The notes: generated by a model not told the origin, from the letters alone. Shown: positions 1 to 12,230, counted from the stretch's first letter. The stretch: 64,000 bases of DNA from Hordeum vulgare subsp. vulgare (GCF_904849725.1 NC_058518.1:419499081-419563080); one strand, 5' to 3'. Program-made: numbers and translations.

Positions 1-101
1 ACAACATAAAAAAATTGAATAAATGACATGAATAATAATATGTACATGAATAGTAAATATTAATATATATATATATATAATTTAAGTTGTGAATTTACAA
101 A

Positions 102-3100
102 CTAATAATCATCATCAATAAATGCATCATCATCATCACTATCACGCATGTCTTCATGAATGACGTGCTCGTCGGGTTCAACGGCGTGAAGTTGTGAAAG
201 GCCTTCCTTTAACCGTTGAAGCATTGACACGTCATGCGCATCAGTAACCTGTACGTGTTCCAGGTCTTTTGGTCCCGGCTCAGGGCTGGAGTCGGATTCA
301 TTGTCGCTGTCTACTTCCATATTCTTGGGTGAAGCACGACGGCTCTTGAAATGTTTCTTGGAAAGACGTGTTTATTGGAAGGATTCTCCATCATATGTGT
401 CTGGGTTAATGTGAGGTTCATAATCCTGTTCATTTGGGAGAGGTGGTCTGACATGTGGCAGCACTTCATAAACAACATACCAACCTTCCTGATTCTTATC
501 TGTTTGGCATGCCCACGGTAGATAGAAAACTTGGGTCGCGTGTTGAGCCGTAATATAGACATCGGGAACATCTAAATAGGTGTTTGGATTGATTTCAACT
601 AGTCCTATATGTTCATGAGTCCTTCTAGTCTTCTTTGGCTGGAACCAATAACATTTGAAGACTACGACGTTCGGTGGGTTTTCACCATAGAATTGAAGTT
701 CATAAATTGCTTCAACTCTTCCATAATACTCGATAACACCTTCGCCGATAGCATAGACACCACAATTTGTAGATTTCCGGTCGGGCATAGATAGCTCTTT
801 GCCAAAGGTACAAAAGAGATACCTGTTGATGTTGTATTTCTCAAATGAATGGACCTTATAGTCAAAACCATTAGCGACTTGTCTCAATTCGGCGTCCATA
901 GACTCTGAATTAGCCTACAAGTTTAATACGAAACGATTGTTGCGTTAGCCGCAAGTTATACCAAGAAATGAAATGGTCCATTATTGATAATTACCGTTTG
1001 TTTGAACCAAGAGATGAAACCGGGATAGCCGCCTCCTGTCTTTGACAGAAGCTCATAATCTTCGACGGAATCATTTTCGATCACCACTCCATCAGAGAAT
1101 TTGGCGATGTAACGGCTGTTTGAAATATCCGGGAATAAGAGCAATTCAAATGAATTAGAAGTTACGGGAAAATGTGTCGAGAACTCACTCGATGTATGGC
1201 CACACTTCTGTTAGGTTGTTGAAGATATACAACGAAATGTTCTGCCATTCTTCGACATCCAACGTTAGTGGTTTCGAAGCACCGGCTGGTGCGAGCTTCC
1301 CTTTGAATAGGCTGAGGTTGGACCCACCTTTTTTAGGGTCTGCATCACTGTGCCGAGGCTTCGGATTATGCAAATGATGATTTTTGGCTTCGTAGTGTGC
1401 TGTCACAAAGTTTGCCACCTCCTCAATAATGAATGCCTCAGCCATCGATGCTTCAATTCTACGCTTATTTTTACATTTAGCTCGAAGGGTCTTCTGCATC
1501 CTCTCAGTTGCATAGCACCAACGATCTTGCACGGGCCCACCCAATCTTGCCTCGGTCGATAGATGTAAAATCAAATGCTGCATTGGATTAAAGAAGCCCG
1601 GTGGAAAGATCTTCTCTAACTTGCACAACAACTCCGGTGCAAACTCCTCCATGTCTTCTACCACGCCAGGCGACAATCTTTCGCACAAAGAACACGGAAG
1701 AAATAGCTCAGCTCCGCCAGTACTAGCCATTCATCATCAGGAATAAAGCCACGTAACATCACCGACATTACCCGCTCTAGCTATATGTGCCAATCATGAC
1801 TCTTGAGACCAAAGATTTTAATTTTTTCAAGACTCGCTCCCCTCTTTAGATTCGCTGCATACCCATCGGGGAACATCAAGTGCATTTTGACCCACAAGAT
1901 AATTTCCCTCATAGCTGGCCTTCCAAGATTGAACCAGGCCTTTGGCTTTGACCACTTCTGCTTTCCTTTGCCTTCTCGCAAGTTTTGTAACGGTCTATGA
2001 CATAGTGTCTCTTGATCAACTCTAGCCTTAGTATTATCCTTTGTCTTCCCGTCTATGTCGAACAATGTACCAAAAATAGCCTCTCCGATATTCTTTTCAG
2101 TGTGCATCATGTCGATATTGTGTGGAAGAAGGAGGTCTTTGAAGTAAGGCAGATCCCAGAAGCATGGCTTGTGAGTCCAGGCGTGTTTTGAATTATACCC
2201 CTTGAAATACCCTGGACGCTCTGGATCAAGCTCAAGGGCGTTTAACTGATCCAGGATCTGTTGGCCTGTGAACGCAGGTGGTGCCAAGTTTTTGACAACT
2301 TTACCTTTGGTAAAGTTCTTCTTGCCTTTTCTGAACTGATGGTCTGGATCCAGGAACTGTCTATGCAAGTCAAAGCAAGAATACTTCCGACCCTCCTACA
2401 ACCAATGAAAATGAAGAGCTGCCTTGCATTGGGGCCACGTGAACCTTCCATGCACACACCATCCAGAGAATAACGCATACGCTGGCAAGTCATGCATAGA
2501 GTACATGTACCACACATGCATTTTGAAGTTTTCTTTTCTAGCGGCATCGTATGTCTTGACCCCATTATACCAAGCTTCTTCCAATTCATCCTTAAGAGGT
2601 TGTAGGTACATATTCATATTCTTCCCCAGATAATTGGACCCTGGAATTATCAACGTCAGAAATATGTTATTTCTTTGCATAATCTGCCGGGGGGGGGGGA
2701 GATTGAGTGGAATGACAAATACAGGCCAACAACTGTATTGGGTTGTCGTCATGCCGAAGGGATTAAAACCATCCGTGGTGGCACAGACTCGAGGATTCCT
2801 TGGATCTGCCGCTTTATCCTGATGCAATCCATCGAAATGTTTCCACGCTTCCCCATCCGATGTGTGTACCACCATCTTATTCCCATCCGCATCTAGTTCG
2901 GTTCTTTTGCCCAATTTGTGCCATGTCATCTGTCTGGCTGTCTCTTCGACCATGAAAAGACGTTGAAGTCTTGGTACGATTGGCATATACCGAAGAACAC
3001 TAACTGCTATTTTGGTCTGCCTCTTCTCACCCATACCGTTGTCTACCACAAGCTATATGCAAGACTCGCAATTGGGACAATACTCCAAGTGTGCATACTC

Positions 3101-3742
3101 CTTCCTAAATAAGACAGATCCTTTCTCACATGCATCTATCTTCTCATAGGGCATCTTAAGTACACGAATTATTATGTCCGACTGGTACAGGTTTGCAGGC
3201 ATGACATGGCCTTTGGGTAGGAAGCGTCCAAATAGTGTCATCATCGCGTTGTATCTTTCTCTTCCCAAGTTGAACTGAGCCTTCAGAGCCATTACTTGTG
3301 CAATTGCATCCAGCTGACAGAGCTCAGTGTGCTCATGGAGAGGATGTTTTGAAGACTCCAACATTTCATAAAAAGCCTTTGCAGCTTCCTCCATCTCATC
3401 TTCCGAATCCCGAGCATCATCAAAGTCTTGCACCATGTCTTCGATCCCGGTACCATGCTCGTTCGTGCGACGACGGACCACCTCAGCTCTTGTGCGTTGT
3501 ATAGACTCACCATGAAATGTCCACACCGTATAATTAGGCTTAAAACCCCTCCTCTGTAGGTGTTTAATCATTACAGCCTCTGTCGTCTTTTTATAGTTGT
3601 CGCATCCAGGACAGGGGCAATAGTTTCTTTCCTGGCCATTTGCGAATGCGGCTTTCACAAATTCCTTTGTTTTTACACACCATTCTTTCGTCATCTCTTT
3701 CTGACTAGGGTGACCGGTATACATCCACGCACGATCACTCAT
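102..3742 (-). pseudogene. TNP2-like CACTA transposase, decayed
   Basis: Start chosen at the ATG at 3742 (MSDRAWMYTG). Domain order on the minus strand: an N-terminal transposase-associated domain with a CPCPGCDN zinc-binding motif (about 3053-3742); the central Transposase_21-type catalytic region (about 1781-3049, with KYSCFDLHRQFL and HNIDMMHTEKN); a DUF4218-type region (about 1185-1730); and a DUF4216-type region (372-899 and 956-1144); then an acidic C-terminus (102-320). In-frame TAG codons lie at 3053-3055 and 2396-2398, and a frameshift lies near 1690. Plausible introns lie at about 1106-1187 (GTGAGT donor) and 912-998. The disruptions make it non-functional as written. It would have bound the element ends and catalysed excision and insertion in the nucleus. 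Family identity is secure; exon limits are approximate. Confidence 0.88.
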
Positions 3743-3879
3743 CTTGCCTAGCTACTAAAGACAAAAGAAATATATTTATATATAATTTAGCATTTATATT
3801 CATCGGTTAATCAGGTTCGCCATTTTTATTACGTCCAGGCAACCTACACGCTAATAGGTAAAGATAGGTCCTAATCCCA

Positions 3880-4094
3880 CCCGAGTATGTGTAGATTGGG
3901 TTCGTTTTCCCATGCTCTGTTCCGGATCCAACGCAAAATTTCGGCAGCATCTCCCTGCTGTTCTCCTGATACACGTCTCTGCAATAAACAGAGAGGATGT
4001 GCATCCGGAGAACAACAGGGAGGCACTAACGAAATTCCGCATCGGATCCAGAGCATAGCATACGGGAAAACGAACGCAATCTACACATACTTGG
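3880..4094. repeat. Large imperfect inverted repeat in CACTA 5' region
   Basis: Two arms of about 105 bp (3880-3981 and 3989-4094) are imperfect reverse complements around a short loop near 3982-3988. The outer ends read GTATGTGTAGATTG on the left and CAATCTACACATAC on the right. It lies just upstream of the transposase ATG, so it may sit in the 5' UTR or promoter. Several small ORFs cross it in both directions, and all are shadows of the palindrome. Confidence 0.85.
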
Positions 4095-4118
4095 GCTGTC
4101 CATGGATAATGTTGGACA

Positions 4119-4182
4119 ATTCGAAAGGATGGCGGTTATAAATATGCAAAGACATGCATATTTATAGATGTCACCCTTTCGA
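4119..4182. repeat. Second, smaller hairpin beside the large inverted repeat
   Basis: TTCGAAAGG at the left and CCTTTCGAA at the right bracket roughly 30-bp arms that pair through TATAAATATGCA and TGCATATTTATA. It contains a TATA-like core on both strands and lies upstream of the transposase. It could be the promoter or a protein-binding palindrome. The structure is visible; the function is inferred. Confidence 0.75.
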
Positions 4183-4539
4183 ACAGGAGACGCATACTGG
4201 TCACGCATACTGATAAATTAATTTAATTACCTAAATCTAGAAATTTTCGTTCGGAAACCGAGCCACAGTAAATGAAGGGGCGGGGAGGAGATGAAATTTG
4301 TACTGACCCACGAATGCAGGGGCGGAGCTCATACAACGCACGGGCAGGTCTTCGCACAACAGACCTCACAGCGACGAGACAACTATCACATGTAAATCCA
4401 CCCGATCAACACAAATATTCTAATTATGTCATTTTAGAGGAAAACAAGTTAAGAATATAATATTCATGAGCTAACCAAGGTTTTTATGCCATTTTGTAGC
4501 TAAATGGGCTAATTATCTCATTGTTGGGGAAAATAAGGT

Positions 4540-5100
4540 CAGGAGAATAAGATAGAGGAGAAGAAAGAGGAGGAGGAGGAGAAGAAGAAGAAATCAAGAA
4601 GAAGAGAAGGAGGAGGAGGAGAAGAAGGAGGAGAAGAAGGAGGAGGAGAAGGTATTCTTCTTCTCTTCTTCTCTTCTTCTCTTCTTCTTCTCTTCTTCTT
4701 TTCTTCTTCTCCTTCTTATTTTTGTCTTCTCCTCCTCCTACTCCTCCTCTTCTTCTTCTTCTTCTTCTTCTTCTCCTCCTCCTCCTCCTCCTCTTCTTCT
4801 TCTTCTTCCTATTCTTTCTATTAAGCTAACTAACTAACTAACCTAACTAACCAAGCTAAATAAACCTATCGCTAAACCTAGATAGCACTAAACAGCAAAC
4901 AAATAACAAAAAAAGAATCTACCACTAAGTAACTAAAAAAGAATCTAGCTACCACTAATTAACAAAACAAAATCTACCACTAAACTACCTACTAAATCTA
5001 CTAATTAACTAACTAAATCTACCAACTAACTAAACTACCACTAAAACTACTAATTAACTAACCTACCAACTAAACTATATATGCCACTAAATCTGTTAAT
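4540..5100. repeat. Purine tract, pyrimidine tract, then CTAA-rich simple repeats
   Basis: Bases 4540-4652 are almost pure purine (GGA/GAA repeats). Bases 4654-4820 are almost pure pyrimidine (CTT/CCT repeats). Together they could fold into a long hairpin or form triplex DNA. Bases 4821-5100 are rich in CTAA and ACTAAC words. No gene is seen here. Confidence 0.85.
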
Positions 5101-5124
5101 TAGCAAAAAAAGAAAAAAAAGGAC

Positions 5125-5480
5125 TCACCGGAGGGGGGACGGCCGGGGAGGAGGAGGGTGCGGCGGTGGAGGAGACGACAGTGGTGGCGGAGGGGGTGGT
5201 GGTGGAGAAGGGGCGAGCTCCGACGACGGTGGTGGAGGAGGAGGTCCCGGGGAGGAGGAGGGGGCATGCTGGAAGAGGGGGCGCAGGGAGGCCGGAGGAG
5301 GAGGGGGCGGCGGCGCAGGGAGGCCGGAGGCCAAAGGAGGAGGGGGCGCAGGGAGTCCGGAGGGGGAGGGGCGCAGGGAGGCCGGAGGAGGAGGGGCGGC
5401 TGCTCAGGGAGGCTGGAGGAGGGCGCGACGGCGGTGGTGGTGTCGGGGGGTGAGAGAGAGGGGTGTGGGGTGGGCGTTAG
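5125..5480. repeat. G-rich GGA/GGC low-complexity tract
   Basis: Strongly G-biased on the plus strand, with imperfect repeats of GCAGGGAGGCCGGAGG type. It lies between the simple repeats and the subterminal repeats of the CACTA element. It generates long open frames of Gly/Arg or Pro/Ala on either strand. These are compositional artefacts and are not annotated as genes. Confidence 0.8.
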
Positions 5481-5529
5481 GGGTGAGAGAGAGGCGCGTG
5501 GGGGTGGGGCTAACGACCGTTAGGGGCGC

Positions 5530-5871
5530 ACCCTCTTTGCCGTCTGCCTCCCGACGACACAGAGGTGAAAAGCGGACGGCAAAGAGAGAGGTCGTTAGGG
5601 GGGAGAGAGGGGGTGTGGGGTGGGCCAGCCGAGCGCTTTGCCGTCTGCCTAAGTTAAGTTTGCCGTGAACCCAGCTCTTTGCCGTCAGCTTGAGTGGTGT
5701 TTGTCATGAGCCGGCAGACGACAAAGAAGCAGCAGATGGCAAAGACCCTCTTTGCCATCAGCGTTCTCTTTGCCGTCTGGTTTCTGGTAGCTGATGGCAA
5801 AGAGGGTCTTTGCCATCAGCCAGCAGACGACAAAGAAGCAGCAGATGGCAAAAAACTGTTTTCCAGTAGCG
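5530..5871 (-). repeat. CACTA subterminal repeats and 5' terminus
   Basis: About ten copies of TTTGCCGTC/TTTGCCATC and their complements (GACGACAAAG, GATGGCAAAG) occur in both orientations. The terminus at 5861-5871 reads CGCTACTGGAA on the minus strand. In this superfamily such arrays are binding sites for the element's own protein. The first bases CGCTA instead of CACTA suggest the end is mutated and may no longer be cut. Confidence 0.8.
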
Positions 5872-5876
5872 GATGC

Positions 5877-6851
5877 TCACATAAAAAATAGTAACTGAAA
5901 CATGCAAGAGAGCATCATGAAGCACATGACAAGCACATTTAAGTCTAAACCACTTCCTATGCATAGGGATTTTGCAAGCAAACAATTTATTTTATCAATA
6001 ATCAACTTGCATAGGAAGGGAAAAGAAGAATGACTTTGAAACTTTGAACACATAGGGAGGAAACTTGATATTATTGCAAGTCCAAAAGCATATGTTCCAC
6101 CCTCATAATAATTTTTAGTAGAATCATGAAGAAACTCAACAATAACTATCACATACAACATTCTTTTGATGATGCACATGCATATAATTTTACTACTCTC
6201 CACATAATAAAATTTCTTCTCATTCGTAATAGTGGGAGAAAACTCAAAAAAATAACTATCATGAGACACTTGATTGGCATAATCCAATTTAAAAATAAAA
6301 TCATGATGAGAAGTTTCATGGTTATCATTATTCCTTATAGCATACATGTCATCACAATAATCATCATATATAGCAACTTTTTTGTCATGGTCAAGTGAAG
6401 CCTCTTCCAAAACACTGGGCTCATCACTAAATAGAGTCATGACCTCTCCAAATCCACTTTTATCATTATAAAAATATTCAGCACCCTACAAAATAGTGGG
6501 ATCATTAGTACCTAGAGTTGACACTGTTCCAAACCCAGTTTCATCAATATAATCATCATAAATAGGAGGCATGCTTTCATCGTAATAAATTTGTTCATCA
6601 AAACTTGGAGCACTAAAAATATCATGTTCATGAAATATAGCATCCCCAAGCTTGTGGCTTTGCATATCATTAGCATCATGGATATCCACAGAATTCGTAC
6701 TAACAATATTACTATCCTGCTCGTCATTCAAGGAACTCACATTAAGCATTTTCATACATTCTTCCTCTATCAATTGAGCGCAATTTTCCTTTCCATCATT
6801 TCCTACAAAGACATGATAGAGATGAAAAATATGAGACCACCTCAATTCCAT
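5877..6851 (-). pseudogene. Retrotransposon ORF of unknown function (element H)
   Basis: One frame runs from the ATG at 6851 to 5877 with a single in-frame TAG near 6486. The product is rich in Asp, His, Tyr and Asn. It includes stretches such as YDDYCDDMYAI and HHDF, and I recall near-identical sequences as repeat-associated ORFs in wheat. I see no gag, protease or RT motif and no zinc knuckle. It begins about 100 bp inside the primer site, where gag would be expected, but it does not resemble the gag of B or E. The CACTA insertion truncates it at 5877. Its function is unknown. Confidence 0.6.
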
Positions 6852-6970
6852 TTTTTTATAATTTTCTTTTTATAAACCAGAATAGTGAAAAACAAGAAAC
6901 TAAAAGATGTAATTGCTAGATCTAAAGATATACCTTCAAGCACTCACCTCCCCGGCGCAAGAAAAGAGCT

Positions 6971-8551
6971 TGATGTCTACTACAAAACTTGTTCTTGTAG
7001 ACTCGTGTTGGGCCTCCAAGCGCACAGTTTTGTAGGACAGTAGCAAATTTCCCTCAAGTGGATGACCTAAGATTTTTCAATCTGTGGGAGGCGTAGGATG
7101 AAGATGGTCTCTCTCAAACAACCCCGCAATCAAATAATAAAAAGTCTCTTGTGTCCCCAACACACCAAATACAATGGTAAATTGTATAGGTGCACTAGTT
7201 CGGCGAAGAGATGGTGATACAAGTGTAGTAACGATAGTAGATATAGTTTTTTGTAATCTGAAAATATAAAAACATCAAGGTAGCAAGTAACTAAAGTGAG
7301 CATAAATGGTATTGCAATGCTTGAAAATGAGGCCTAGGGTCCGTACTTTTTCTAGTGCAATCTCTCAACAATGCTAACATAGTTAGGTCATGCAACAATC
7401 CCTCAAAGTGTGTTAAAGAATCACTCCAAAGTTCCTATCGAGCGGAGAACAGAAGAAGAAATTGTTTGTAGGGTACGCAACCACCTCAAAGTTATTCTTT
7501 CCGATCAATCTTTCCAAGAGTTTGTACTAAGATAACAATTTATCCTTTTCGGTCGATCTTTCAAGAGTTCATACTAAAATAACACCATAACAAATTCAAA
7601 TTCATAATACACATTCCAAGGCAAAGAACTTCAAGGAGCACACCAAGATTTCTATCGGAGAACATAGTATGAAAACATGCAATCAACCCCTATGCCTAGA
7701 TTACCCCATTGTCACCTCGGGAATCTGCGAGTTGATGCCACGACATATATCAAGTGAATCACTTGAATACCAAATGTCACTACGGGTATCCGCATGCAAG
7801 GCATATATTATGTTCTCCCAAACCTGAATATTCAATCCAGCATAACGAGATCTTAAAGTGAAAGATTCAATTCATCACAACAATAGCATGGGACAAACAC
7901 CATATGATCCAACTATATTAACAAGGCCCGTGATATATCAATATCATGACATCTCAAGAACATGAGAGAGACATTAAACACATAGATACTGGTACAAACC
8001 CTTAGGCTTGAGGGTGGACTAATCCCTCCTCATCATGGCTCGTCGGGATGATGAATATGGCCACCGGAGATGATTTCCCCTCTTTGGTAGGGTACCGGAA
8101 CCTCTCCAAATTGTCTTTTCATTGCTACAGAGGCATGCGGGAGTGGAACTTCTCATCTAGGGTTATTTCTATAGGTTTCAATATTTATAGGATTTTTGGG
8201 CGTTGGAATCACGGCAAGATGGGCCATGAGGTGCCCACTAGATATCAACCCATGCCAGGGGGTTGACGTGCCCTAGTGTATAATGGGCACCAAGGGGCCC
8301 CCTCTAGTGGTTCTTCGCTCCAGTATTTCTCTTTTCCTCCAACAAAAATCATCAAAAAGTTTTTTCCAATTCGAAAACTTTTATTTCTGCACAAAAAACA
8401 ACACCACGGTAGTTGTGCTGAAAACAACATCAGTTCGGTTTAGTCCTACATAAATCATATAAAGTGTAGCAAAACCATATAAAAGTATTGTAAACATAGG
8501 CAAACATTGCATGAATACATCATAAATTATTGATATGTTGGTGACGTAACA
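6971..8551 (-). repeat. LTR of element H (1581 bp)
   Basis: The terminal dinucleotides on the minus strand are TG (8551) and CA (6971). The sequence matches my memory of the very abundant Triticeae gypsy LTR that ends GTAGTAGACATCA. Small ORFs inside (8048-8266, 8245-8430) are not supported as genes. Confidence 0.75.
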
Positions 8552-9081
8552 GTGATGTATCTCATGAGTTTAATTTCTCTAACACATGATGTATATACGG
8601 TTGGATGTAGGTGATCATGAGTCATTATGGTTGACATTATCCTCGAGGTAAATAAGTTGGGAGGCAAAACAATAAAGCCCTTATCTTCCTATGTCTGACG
8701 GAAACGTTTACTCCAAATATATGCATTGAGTGACAACAATTATAGAAGACTAAGTGATGGTTGAGTATGTGAACTTGCTAAAATAAAAGCTCTTACATAG
8801 ACTCATCTCTAAAATATGATGAATTGTGATTGTATCAACGACTAAGAACATAGTTTTTTGGTTGCCAATAAAGTTTAATCTTCATACTCCAATAATTATG
8901 GATAGATTGTTACTTGTTTATGAGAAGATATATGATGTAAACTTGCTGATGTGTTCATATTCATGATGCTCTCATGTACGCATTTTGTTTTTATCGACAC
9001 CTCTCTCTCCCTAATTATGTGGTCATTATTATCGAGTTTGGCTTTCGCTTGAGGACAAACGAGGTCTAAACTCGGGGAAGT
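8552..9081 (+). other. 3' UTR and polypurine tract of an A-family element
   Basis: Non-coding. It aligns by eye with 55560-56043, the 3' UTR of A. It ends in a polypurine tract (AACTCGGGGAAGT, 9069-9081) directly before the LTR at 9082. The left side is cut by element H. Confidence 0.8.
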
Positions 9082-10573
9082 TGATACGTCCATTTTGCAT
9101 CATGATTTATTATTGATATTCATATTTTTCTTGATCATTATTACACTTTATGATACAATTGTAATGCATTTTATCTCTTAATTTTCAAGATCTACACAAA
9201 GAGGGAAATCACAAGAAACTGGAATTCTGGACCTAAAAGCCTTGGAAAAAGCTAAAAAAATTCTGGACTCCAAATGACCTGAAACTTCATGAGGATTGTT
9301 TATGGAATATATACGAATTTTTGGATCAAAGAAGTACTAGAGGTGGGGGGATCACTTGTTAGTACCAATCCAACAAGGCGCGCCCACCCCCCTCGACGCA
9401 CCCTTTCTTGACAGGCCCACAGGTGGTCTCCGGCCCTCTTCTTCTTCTATATGATGGGTTTTGAACTAGAAAAAATATAAATATACTTTCGAGATGAAGC
9501 GACACAGTCTCGATGAGGAAACCTGGGCAGAGACCCTTTTGCTTCCCGTAGTGTGATTTTGCCAGGGAAACTTACCTTCTTGAGGGGGAAATCGAAGTCA
9601 TCGTCATCACCAACACATCCTCCTTCGTGGGAGGGCCAACCTTCATCAAAACCATCTCATCTGAAATACTACTCATCTCTTGTATGCAATCTTTGTCTCA
9701 AAACCTCAGATTGTTACCTAGGGGTTACTAGTAGTGTTGATTACATCTTGTAGTTGATGCTTGTTGGTTTACTTGTGGAAGATAATATGTTCAGATCCTT
9801 TATCATATTCATTATACCTCTAATCTTGAACATGGTGATGATTTGTGAGTAGTTTCTTTAATTCTCAAGGACATGGGAGAAGCCTTGTTATAAGTAATCA
9901 TGTGAAATTGGTATTCATTCGATATTTTGATGGTATTGTTGCTTCCTTTAGTGGTGTCATGTGAACGTCGACTACATGACACTTCACCATTTTTGGGACT
10001 AAGGGAAGGCATTGTGAAGTAATAAATAGATGATGAGTTGCTACGGTGACAGAAGCTTAAACCCTAGTTTATGTGTTATTCCGTAAGGGGATGATTTAGA
10101 TCCACATGTTTCATGCAATGGTTAGATTTATCTTAATTCTTCTTTTATATTTGACGATTCTTGAGAGAGGGTGTAATCATAAGTAGGTTTCTTGTTCAAG
10201 TAATAACAACAAGTAAGCACCGGTCCACCCACATACCAAATTATCAAAGTACCGAACGCGAATCAACTAAACATGGTGAACATGACTAGACGACAATTCT
10301 CGTGTGTCCTCGAGAGCGCTTTACTTTATATGAGAGAACTTTCATGTTTATCCTTTTCTATAAAAAGGATTAGGCCACCTTGCTGCACACTTGCCACTAA
10401 TGTTATTAGTTACTTGTCACAAATTATCTTGCTATAAAACTATCTATCATGGTTACTCACATCACTTGTAGTGAATACCTTGCTGAAAACCGCTTACCAT
10501 TTCTTTGTACTCCTCGTTGGGCTCCACACTCTCACTTATAGAAAATACTATGATTGATCCCCTATACTTGTGG
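9082..10573 (+). repeat. LTR of element A (about 1492 bp)
   Basis: Begins TGATACGTCCATTTTGCATC and ends CCCCTATACTTGTGG. The last few bases expected for the family (GTCATCA) are missing, and RT sequence follows at once. Minus-strand copies of the same LTR family are at 15405-16188, 16189-17710 and 45571-46320. Confidence 0.83.
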
Positions 10574-10577
10574 ATAT

Positions 10578-12230
10578 AAGTTGTGTAGAATCCTTTGAAA
10601 TACTTAAGAAAGCCTTAAGTTCTACACCTATTGTTCAACCACCTGATTAGAACTTATCATTTGAAATAAAGTGCGATACTAGTGATTACGTTGTTGGTGT
10701 TATTCTAGGACAAAGAGTTGATAAGAAATATAATGTTATTCATTATGCTAGTAAAACTCTATACAATGATCAAAATAATTATGCTACTACTCAGAAATAT
10801 TTGTTAGCAATTTTGTTTGCACGTGATAAGTTTATACCTTATATTATTGATTGTAAAGTAACTATTCACATTAATAATAGTGATTTTAAATACCTTATGG
10901 AAAATAAAGATGCTAAATCTATACTAATTAGGTGGGTTATTTTACTTCAAAATTTTTATTTGCATATTATTGATAGAAAGGGAGCCGAGAATGGTGTAGC
11001 AGATAATTTTTCTAGGATGGAAAATGTTCTTGGTGACCCACCATCTATTGAAAATAGTTTACCTCCTGAGAAATTAGCTGGTATAAATGCTTCTCATAAT
11101 AAACCTTGGTATGGAGAGTATGATAATTACATTTTTGCTAAATTTATACCACCTAATTTCACATACCAACAAAAGAAAAAGTTCTTCTTTGATTTAAGAA
11201 ATTAATTATAGGATGACCCACGTTTATATACAAAAGGAGTAGGTGGTGTTATTAGACATGATATACTTGAGCATGAACATAAACAAATCCTACAAAAGTG
11301 TCATTCTGAGGCATATGGAAGGCACCACGCTAGATACAGACCTACACATAAGGCATTACAGTCTGGTATTTATTGGCATGTTCTTTCTAAGGATGCACGT
11401 AAGTTTGTTATTTCTTGTGATGAATGTCAAAGAATTGGTAATTTTGTTAGACATCACGAGATTCCTATGAATTATTCTCTTGTTATTGAACCATTTCATG
11501 TTTGGGGCATTCGATTATATGAGACCTTTTCCTTCCTCTAATGGGTACACTCATATTTTAGTTGTTGTTGATTATGTTACTAAGTGGTTATAATATATTC
11601 CAACTAGTAGTGATGATCATAACACTTCTATTAAAATGCTTAAAGAGTCTATCTTTCCGAGGTTTGGGGTCCTTAGATATTTAATGACTGATGGTGGTTC
11701 ACATTTTATTCCTGGTGCTTTCCGTAAACTTTTAGCTAAATATGATGTTAACCATAGAATTGCATCACCTTACCATCCTTAGTCTAGTGGTCAAGTCGAA
11801 CTGAGCAACAAGGAAATAAAGTTGATTTTACAAAAGACTGTCAATAGATCTAGACAGAATTGGTTAAGAAATTTGATGATCCATTATGGGGCTATAGAAG
11901 TGATTATAAGAATCCTATGGGTATGTCTCCGTATATAATGGTCTATGGAAAAGCATGTTATTTACCTATTGAGTTAGAACATAAATGTTGTTGGCAATTA
12001 AAGAACTTAATTAAGATTTCAAACTTGTCGGTGAAAAGAGGTTATTTAATATTAGCTCCTTAGATGAATGGATAACACAAGCATATGAAAATGCCAAGTT
12101 GTTTAAAGAAAAGGTTAAAACATGGCATGCCAAAAGAATCCAAAATAGGAATTTAAAGTAGGAGATCAAGGTCTCTTGTATAATTCTTATTTTAGATTCT
12201 TTGTAGGAAAGCTTCTCCCTAAATGGGAAG
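10578..12230 (+). pseudogene. pol fragment of A: end of RT, RNase H, integrase (decayed)
   Basis: Translation starts in the RT connection region (ESFEILKKAL), then RNase H (CDTSDYVVGVILGQRVDKK, then HYASKTL), then an open stretch 10801-11205. The integrase follows with its zinc-binding part ([10 protein letters not shown]) and the second Asp region (LMTDGGSHFI). Stop codons and frameshifts interrupt it several times (for example TAG in QPPD*NLSF, and shifts near 11510 and 11860). The gene breaks after KWE at 12230, where B inserted, and resumes at 53432 with the integrase C-terminus (GPYIIKEV). In life this would have reverse-transcribed and integrated the element. Gag, protease and most of RT are absent. 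Confidence 0.85.

Larger units (their letters stand above)
1..5871 (-). mobile_element. CACTA (En/Spm-type) DNA transposon, left part cut by window edge
   Basis: The element reads on the minus strand. Its 5' terminus lies at 5871, where the minus strand begins CGCTACTGGAAAACAG, one base away from the expected CACTACTGG start. Behind the terminus lie repeated TTTGCCGTC/TTTGCCATC subterminal motifs (about 5530-5852), a G-rich tract, CTAA-rich and purine/pyrimidine tracts, a large inverted repeat, and a TNP2-type transposase gene (102-3742). The other terminus is beyond position 1, so the target duplication cannot be checked. Immediately right of 5871 the ORF of element H begins, which suggests the transposon inserted into H. 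Family knowledge: CACTA elements move by cut and paste and carry long subterminal repeat arrays that bind an accessory protein. No such second protein was found here. Confidence 0.88.
5872..8551 (-). mobile_element. Element H: minus-strand gypsy-type retrotransposon, 5' LTR and start of body
   Basis: H is read from right to left: the 5' LTR at 8551-6971, a degenerate primer site at about 6962-6948 (GCGCCGGGGAGG, resembling a shortened tRNA-Asp-type site), then an ORF running to 5877 where the CACTA terminus cuts it. The LTR starts TGTTACGTCACCAACATATC and ends GTAGTAGACATCA on the minus strand. Its right edge abuts 3' untranslated sequence of an A-family gypsy element (8552-9081), so H probably inserted there. 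The 3' half and 3' LTR are not in the window. Confidence 0.75.

Noticed and set aside
5081..5668. Long Gly/Arg-rich open frames and a Pro-rich frame on the other strand
   Set aside because: Caused by GGA/GGC low complexity in the CACTA element; no domain, and all frames are open at once.
10801..12063. Separate small genes for each open stretch in A
   Set aside because: They are consecutive pieces of one decayed RNase H-integrase frame.
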